64,000 bases of DNA from Zhengitettix transpicula. Taxonomy: Eukaryota > Arthropoda > Insecta > Orthoptera > Tetrigidae. Location: assembly GCA_037074705.1 (NCBI GenBank), contig CM073591.1, forward strand, positions 64,157,397-64,221,396. The letters are read 5' to 3'. Within the stretch, counting starts at the first letter, position 1, and the number at the start of each line of letters is the position of its first letter. Below are positions 62,801 through 64,000 of this stretch, one piece after another. The position numbers and the translations under genes are program-made. The notes beneath the pieces were generated by a model, which was given only the letters and a program-made list of their open reading frames with translations, ran no database searches and was not told the DNA's origin.

Positions 62801-63441
62801 AATATTCTACGCGACACATTTTGCAACTCTATTCAAATATTAAGTTTTATCTCATTATCAACTTATACGTTTTAGTTTTTCTGTAGAAATTTCTTTTTTT
62901 AAGTTTGTAGATCACCGTACTGCCTCAGATTGTCATGAATATGCCACCGAATTTAATCGGTCAATTTCATATTTCTTCTAAGTATCCCGATTAATGACTC
63001 TGGTTAATGAAAAATACAAACTTTTAAGTCGTGATACAATTATAGGGATGAATTATTTAGAAGTACGTTCCAAAGTTTAACACAGCTCTATGAAATACAT
63101 TACAAAGTATTATATTAATTACAAATAAAATATAACTTGCACATAAATTATCTAAACAGCTGGTCAAACCAATATAAAGCTTCTACTATATTTCAAACCA
63201 TTTTACGGTAATATAATAAAATGAAACAACATATTAATATGACTGAAGCAGACAATGCTGAACATATTTATTATATAAATTAATATATAAAAAATGAAAT
63301 AATTTATATCTATAATGAAAACATTTTTATTGTTTGAATGAACTAACCGCTCTTGATGAGGCGATCAGAGTCTGACGATTCCAAAAGTGCGCTCCTATCC
63401 GAGCACATATGGCGGCAGTGGTGCAGTCGCGTCCAGCACAC
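14871..63441 (-). CDS. MCU: Mitochondrial calcium uniporter pore subunit (six exons, 5' end outside the window)
   Basis: MCU forms the Ca2+-selective channel of the inner mitochondrial membrane, with EMRE, MICU1/2 and MCUb as known partners. Exons: 63441-63348 (tentative), 21172-20993, 19700-19582, 18851-18705, 18398-18195 and 15143-14871; 338 codons in view, all phases compatible. Domain order: N-terminal beta-grasp domain ([20 protein letters not shown], then [14 protein letters not shown]); coiled coil 1 ([20 protein letters not shown]); membrane segment 1 ending [10 protein letters not shown]; selectivity filter WDIMEP with the Asp and Glu rings intact; membrane segment 2 ([18 protein letters not shown]); a matrix coiled coil ([20 protein letters not shown]). 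Intact DIME and an open frame argue for a working gene. The 42-kb intron contains an antisense gene, and the last intron contains a LINE remnant. The start codon and most of the transit peptide would lie to the right of the window. Confidence 0.95.
15690..16500 (-). repeat. Degenerate interspersed repeat, family B, copy 3
   Basis: Reverse complement of the phrases in copy 1: TTAGACACTTAAAAATTCTA near 16300, TAATGCGAGAATTAAA near 16160 and CCCCACCTAGCCCCTAGG near 15822. Lies within the MCU last intron, opposite to copy 1 on the plus strand. Confidence 0.5.
17565..18150 (+). mobile_element. Jockey-type LINE reverse transcriptase fragment
   Basis: Plus-strand frames give [20 protein letters not shown], then [17 protein letters not shown] and [16 protein letters not shown]. 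After a short break comes [11 protein letters not shown], the DxxxAFDxVxH catalytic-region motif. These are RT motifs in the order found in jockey-clade non-LTR retrotransposons. Frame changes and stops show it is dead. It ends about 45 bases from the MCU exon at 18195, antisense to MCU. Confidence 0.85.
18195..18398 (-). CDS. MCU: MCU pore exon (both membrane segments and DIME filter)
   Basis: 68 codons, phase 0 at both ends. Encodes [40 protein letters not shown] and [14 protein letters not shown], nearly identical to animal MCU. Confidence 0.98.
18705..18851 (-). CDS. MCU: MCU coiled-coil exon
   Basis: 49 codons, phase 0 at both ends, from a TTATAG acceptor to a GTAACA donor. Encodes the first coiled coil with heptads of Leu/Val ([17 protein letters not shown]). 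Confidence 0.96.
19582..19700 (-). CDS. MCU: MCU exon, second half of the N-terminal domain
   Basis: 119 bases encoding [20 protein letters not shown] then [19 protein letters not shown]. Phase 1 entry agrees with the donor at 20993. Confidence 0.95.
19929..20365 (-). CDS. Putative two-exon 70-codon gene nested in an MCU intron
   Basis: Exon a (20365-20264) encodes [19 protein letters not shown] and [15 protein letters not shown], ending at a CAG/GTAAAG donor in phase 0. Exon b (20039-19929) follows a TTTCAG acceptor in phase 0: [20 protein letters not shown], then [16 protein letters not shown] and a stop. The joined ORF is 70 codons; translation could instead start at Met21. The second exon looks helical and amphipathic. 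It cannot be an MCU exon, because phase 0 does not fit MCU's phase-1 junction here. A GTAAAA at the stop could be a donor, in which case more exons follow. I do not recognise the protein. Confidence 0.4.
20993..21172 (-). CDS. MCU: MCU exon, first half of the N-terminal domain
   Basis: 180 bases, CpG-richer than its surroundings. Encodes [20 protein letters not shown] and [20 protein letters not shown], close to the family consensus. TCGCAG acceptor, GTAAGG donor. Confidence 0.96.
21200..22730. other. MCU large-intron DNA, no gene seen
   Basis: AT-rich, no recognisable coding segment. A 12-G run lies at 22485-22496. Confidence 0.4.
22869..22927 (+). CDS. First coding exon of the nested plus-strand gene
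   Basis: [19 protein letters not shown] plus two bases, then donor GTAAGG. GC-rich against AT-rich flanks, with a strong Kozak context. About 130 bases of GC-richer sequence upstream may be its 5' UTR. Confidence 0.75.
22869..43748 (+). CDS. Unrecognised 601-residue protein with myristoylation, polybasic and RVTF motifs
   Basis: Three exons, 22869-22927, 39760-39846 and 42089-43748, join in phases 2 and 2 with no stop, giving 601 residues. Start: GCCATGG context, MGSAQSSD, fitting the N-myristoylation rule (Gly2, Ser6). Residues 34-48 are polybasic ([15 protein letters not shown]), a pairing that usually means membrane association. The large exon looks mostly disordered: acidic run at about 195-212, SPPSSPTR (about 345), a conserved-looking [13 protein letters not shown] segment (about 386), [17 protein letters not shown] (about 422), [20 protein letters not shown] (about 477), and a Gly-rich linker before RVTF at 577-580 with an acidic tail, a PP1-docking-like motif. 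GC content and codon texture are clearly above the intron background. I cannot name a family. Function (membrane-anchored scaffold or phosphatase adaptor) is inference. It lies antisense within the MCU intron. Confidence 0.85.
23370..23462 (+). repeat. Interspersed repeat family A, fragment
   Basis: Contains AAGGATCCTACCCAGGAATT and AGAAAAACCTGCACCAGATA, matching the copies at 37.0 and 52.6 kb. Its splice-donor-like motif has decayed. Confidence 0.65.
23465..24480. other. Large-intron DNA, no gene seen
   Basis: AT-rich sequence with nothing recognisable. Confidence 0.4.
24483..25012. mobile_element. Palindromic foldback element, 530 bases
   Basis: Ends CAGGGCGTCACGTT...AACGGGACACCCTG are inverted. 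The whole element folds on itself about a centre near 24747, with strongest pairing over 24538-24640 and 24860-24960 (ACCATATGCTAGAGCATCTC in both). Each arm, read outward from the centre, encodes related peptide ends: SDAERQTI...LQMLHM-stop on the minus strand (stop at 24612) and SDAARQTI...PQMLHM-stop on the plus strand (stop at 24882). It therefore looks like a head-to-head duplication of a coding 3' end with its terminal repeat. Confidence 0.85.
25055..25255 (-). repeat. Interspersed repeat family A, reversed copy
   Basis: Minus strand carries TTCAGGAGGCAGCTGGCCGA and TCGGCTTGTCGGAACATTAG, shared with the copies at 37.2 and 52.8 kb. Confidence 0.7.
25260..28840. other. Large-intron DNA, no gene seen
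   Basis: Several short ORFs without domain or homology signal. A GC-richer patch at 27.0-27.45 kb is unexplained. C-run at 25968-25978. Confidence 0.4.
28850..29890 (+). mobile_element. LTR-like element, copy 1, with primer-binding-site-like end
   Basis: The 3' part shares with copies 2 and 3 an AAA.CC.AG.A..GACC(C)TGAGA block (29660) and an AT-rich tail. It ends GATTATTACA at 29868, followed by TGGCTTGCCAACGTGTGG (29873-29890), placed like a retrotransposon primer-binding site. A TATATATATAAT lies near 28952. A 19-base direct repeat occurs at 29159-29177 and 29236-29254. The start is undetermined and no internal coding region follows. Confidence 0.5.
29960..36900. other. Large-intron DNA, no gene seen
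   Basis: About 7 kb with only short, unrecognisable ORFs. A slightly GC-rich patch at 30.13-30.28 kb and a denser patch at 35.0-35.7 kb may be decayed repeats. An AAGTTTTCGACGG/CGTCGTC motif lies at 33250-33282. Confidence 0.4.
36944..37345 (+). repeat. Interspersed repeat family A, near-complete copy
   Basis: Shares an ordered series of blocks with the 52.5-kb copy: AAGGATCCTACG, GACAAACC(G/A)TAGAAAACCTG, CAGGTAAGTCGGGCA, GGAGGCA(G/T)CTGGCCGACTGT and AAAGCAGAGAAAG. Contains a perfect CAG/GTAAGT donor consensus at 37073-37081 and a 13-G run at 37115-37127. Non-coding; family unknown. Confidence 0.75.
37350..38190. other. Large-intron DNA, no gene seen
   Basis: No recognisable coding sequence. 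Confidence 0.35.
38200..38414 (+). promoter_or_regulatory. Possible alternative 5' exon/promoter of the nested plus-strand gene
   Basis: A GC- and CpG-richer patch with TCAGT initiator-like sequences ends in CTGCAG/GTAGGA, a usable donor, 1.3 kb before exon 2. It has no in-frame ATG, so it would be a non-coding first exon. Speculative. Confidence 0.25.
38415..39755. other. Intron of the nested gene, no gene seen
   Basis: AT-rich, no convincing exon. Confidence 0.4.
39760..39846 (+). CDS. Second coding exon of the nested plus-strand gene
   Basis: 87 bases from TTTTCAG to GTGAGT, encoding [20 protein letters not shown] then PRARLARR. A second CAG 10 bases downstream would shift the frame into a stop, so the first acceptor is preferred. 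Confidence 0.78.
39850..42085. other. Second intron of the nested plus-strand gene
   Basis: 2.2 kb, no further coding exon needed by phase. Contains a tRNA-like segment at 41373-41435. Confidence 0.6.
41373..41435 (+). repeat. tRNA-like segment, possible SINE head
   Basis: TAGTGGCCTAGTCGG resembles an A box and GTTCCAACAATCC a B box at tRNA-like spacing. No clean cloverleaf could be drawn. Confidence 0.3.
42089..43748 (+). CDS. Large last coding exon of the nested plus-strand gene
   Basis: GTTTCAG acceptor, then 552 residues and a TGA. The open frame runs a few codons upstream of the acceptor into intron. The exon is GC- and CpG-rich compared with the neighbouring DNA. Confidence 0.92.
43968..43973 (+). 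terminator. Polyadenylation signal of the nested plus-strand gene
   Basis: AATAAA about 220 bases after the stop, the first good signal downstream, followed by a T-rich stretch. Confidence 0.6.
43980..47400. other. Large-intron DNA downstream of the nested gene, no gene seen
   Basis: Short ORFs only. 44.62-44.90 kb contains a TTACGTTTCGACGAGTCC motif like those at 6.5 and 54.2 kb and may be retroelement debris. Confidence 0.4.
47441..47689. mobile_element. Palindromic foldback element, about 250 bases
   Basis: The two halves are inverted copies about a centre near 47565. Both carry GATAGC, AAGAAGTGAT, ATATAAATACCAC and an ACGTTTCT...CTTTCTTCA hairpin motif. Direct repeats ATTGATACTGAATT (47403-47416) and ATTGAGATACTGAATT (47691-47706) flank it and may be an imperfect target duplication. 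Confidence 0.8.
47710..50825. other. Large-intron DNA, no gene seen
   Basis: Overlapping antisense ORFs at 49163-49433 and a Cys/Lys-rich minus ORF at 50081-50362 show no family I know. A tRNA-like segment is listed separately. Confidence 0.4.
48327..48402 (+). repeat. tRNA-like segment, possible SINE head
   Basis: GGGTGGCGGGAGTTGTGAG, then a CGAGTCCCACGAGACT stem region and AGATTCAATTCTGC as a B-box-like end. Resembles a decayed class II tRNA or a SINE derived from one. Confidence 0.3.
50831..50868. repeat. (TA)n microsatellite
   Basis: 19 uninterrupted TA units immediately before the LTR-like element. Confidence 0.98.
50870..52095 (+). mobile_element. LTR-like element, copy 2
   Basis: Promoter-like layout: 69-base direct repeats at 50884-50952 and 51012-51080 (period 128), a TATATAAG box at 51283-51290 inside GGGGGTATATAAGGGAGAG, then an AGTTAGTTAGTTATAGTTAG tract, and AATAAA near 51806. 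The 3' part (AAACCCAGGAAAGACC, then CCTGAGATCC, then an AT-rich tail) matches copies 1 and 3. No primer site or coding region follows, so it may be a solo LTR. Exact ends unknown. Confidence 0.5.
52486..52891 (+). repeat. Interspersed repeat family A, near-complete copy
   Basis: Same block order as the 37.0-kb copy, including CAG/GTAAGT at 52644-52652 and GGAGGCATCTGGCCGACTGT, ending near CTTTTTCCGTCTCTGC. Confidence 0.75.
53024..53071. repeat. Perfect 18-base hairpin
   Basis: GATGAAGAGTTCTCGGGT (53024-53041) and its exact complement (53054-53071) flank a 12-base loop. No U-tract or gene end is associated. Confidence 0.95.
53395..53990 (+). mobile_element. LINE reverse transcriptase fragment
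   Basis: Plus strand gives [33 protein letters not shown] and [10 protein letters not shown], the RT motif PQGSxLGxxLFxxxxNxI. Next come a [13 protein letters not shown] block and [18 protein letters not shown], like the TKFLGVxxDxxLxW motif after the RT core. Stops and frame changes show it is dead. It lacks the FADD box and the 5' half. Confidence 0.8.
54105..54136. repeat. AAT/ATT trinucleotide palindrome
   Basis: AATAATAATAATAATTATTATTATT-type run that can fold on itself. Confidence 0.85.
55548..55612 (+). repeat. tRNA-like segment, possible SINE head
   Basis: AGATTCGATTCCTGGCCC has a good B-box look, and GATTACAATGGCC upstream could be an A-box remnant. No full cloverleaf. Confidence 0.3.
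56530..56720. mobile_element. Possible hAT-type MITE remnant
   Basis: GAGTCATTGGCTC, GGAGTCGTTCTTTTGAA and ACGGCTCGC resemble subterminal repeats of hAT elements. No paired ends were found. Confidence 0.2.
59756..60664 (+). mobile_element. LTR-like element, copy 3, with primer-binding-site-like end
   Basis: Begins TGTAGCGGC and ends GATTATTACA at 60643, obeying the TG...CA rule. It is followed by TGGCTACCACAACGTGGG (60647-60664), like the site after copy 1. Shares AAACCGCAGCAGAGACCCTG and the AT-rich tail with copies 1 and 2, but its 5' part is quite different. No gag-pol follows. Confidence 0.5.
60700..63340. other. Large-intron DNA, no gene seen
   Basis: A 144-codon minus ORF at 61603-62037 has odd Tyr/His/Cys-rich composition and no recognisable domain. 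Otherwise nothing identifiable. Confidence 0.4.
63348..63441 (-). CDS. MCU: Probable upstream MCU exon (end of the transit region)
   Basis: 94 bases between a TTGCAG acceptor and a GTTAGT donor encode [20 protein letters not shown] then [11 protein letters not shown]. It is phase 0 in and phase 1 out, which fits the MCU exon at 21172 exactly and gives ...[15 protein letters not shown]. The Arg- and His-rich lead suits a mitochondrial targeting region, which is poorly conserved, so support is splice phase, composition and strand only. Confidence 0.55.
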
Positions 63442-63444
63442 CTG

Positions 63445-64000
63445 CAATTAACAATAGCTGTAAACTGAAATTGCACTATTAAGAAATTATAGATATGAGA
63501 TCACCCACGAACAATAAATATTAAATTTTGTTTAGGAACAATCCTCGAATGTACACCTTCGATACAAGGAATCTGAAAATGGCTGAAGACTGGGACGCGT
63601 ATTTTCAAAAGATTCGTAAATTATATTTTGAAGTTCTAGTGATACATATAATGTAATAAGTGCATGTACTTATAAGATAGTAAAATGCTTATAATAAACT
63701 TTCATTTTGTATGGGAACACCAACCATACGCAGAAATCACAATTACTACGCAATTACCATCACTTCAGAATACAGTAAACTCTCGACTTTCCAATTCGCA
63801 ACTACCCAGTAGTCGAATTATGTAGCCTATTTTTTAACAAAATTCATAATAAAAAAGGAATACTGTAATTTACTTTGTGGAGGAGTCTGCTAAAATCCAT
63901 CGGGCCGCGTGCAAAAAACAAGTTATGATAGACACAAAGCACAAAATTTCTCAACAGCAAACGTATTATCTGACCTATTTTAAAAAAGTATCCATAATAA
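63445..64000. other. MCU intron at the right edge, no gene seen
   Basis: AT-rich. No ATG-containing MCU first exon could be found, so it is presumably to the right. Confidence 0.4.

Noticed and set aside
1..64000. CRISPR array, operon, or prokaryotic/viral insertion
   Set aside because: No regularly spaced repeats and no gene clusters; coding segments are intron-split and animal-like throughout.

Overview
The window looks like nuclear DNA from an arthropod, most likely an insect with a large, repeat-rich genome. It is AT-rich, genes are split by long GT-AG introns, and it contains decayed LINE, Penelope-like, LTR and foldback elements. The two genes I can name match animal proteins exon by exon; nothing looks bacterial, viral or plasmid-derived. 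Species assignment is not possible from sequence alone.

Three protein-coding genes are well supported. (1) At about 3.2-5.6 kb on the minus strand are the first four coding exons (591 codons) of a codanin-1 gene (CDAN1; Drosophila discs lost), an Asf1-binding histone-supply regulator; the rest lies beyond the left edge. (2) From 14.9 to 63.4 kb on the minus strand is the mitochondrial calcium uniporter pore subunit MCU. Five exons at 14.9-21.2 kb encode the N-terminal domain, coiled coils, two membrane segments and the WDIME selectivity filter. A sixth, more 5' exon is proposed at 63.4 kb, which implies a 42-kb intron. (3) On the plus strand, nested inside that intron, is a three-exon gene (22.9, 39.8 and 42.1-43.7 kb) for a 601-residue, mostly disordered protein I do not recognise. 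Its exon phases agree. It starts with an N-myristoylation signal, is followed by a polybasic stretch, and ends in an RVTF PP1-docking-like motif. A fourth, tentative gene is a two-exon 70-codon minus-strand ORF (19.9-20.4 kb) inside another MCU intron.

The rest is intron and intergenic DNA. 1-3.2 kb: CDAN1 intron/flank with a degenerate repeat family. 5.6-9.4 kb: CDAN1 upstream region with a 77-bp-arm inverted repeat, a duplicated piece of the CDAN1 exon 3/intron 3 boundary split by an inserted element with an 11-bp target duplication, and Penelope-like debris. 9.8-14.9 kb: AT-rich DNA between CDAN1 and MCU. 17.6-18.1 and 53.4-54.0 kb: jockey-type LINE reverse transcriptase fragments. 24.5-25.0 and 47.4-47.7 kb: near-complete palindromic (foldback) elements. 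About 28.9-29.9, 50.9-52.1 and 59.8-60.7 kb: three diverged LTR-like elements, two followed by a primer-binding-site-like sequence. 23.4, 25.1, 37.0 and 52.6 kb: copies of one interspersed repeat, two of which keep a perfect consensus 5' splice site.

The named genes have no evident joint pathway: CDAN1 acts in histone supply and cell division, MCU in mitochondrial calcium uptake. The notable architecture is MCU acting as host for an antisense gene of unknown function. No CRISPR, operon, rRNA or confident tRNA gene was seen.
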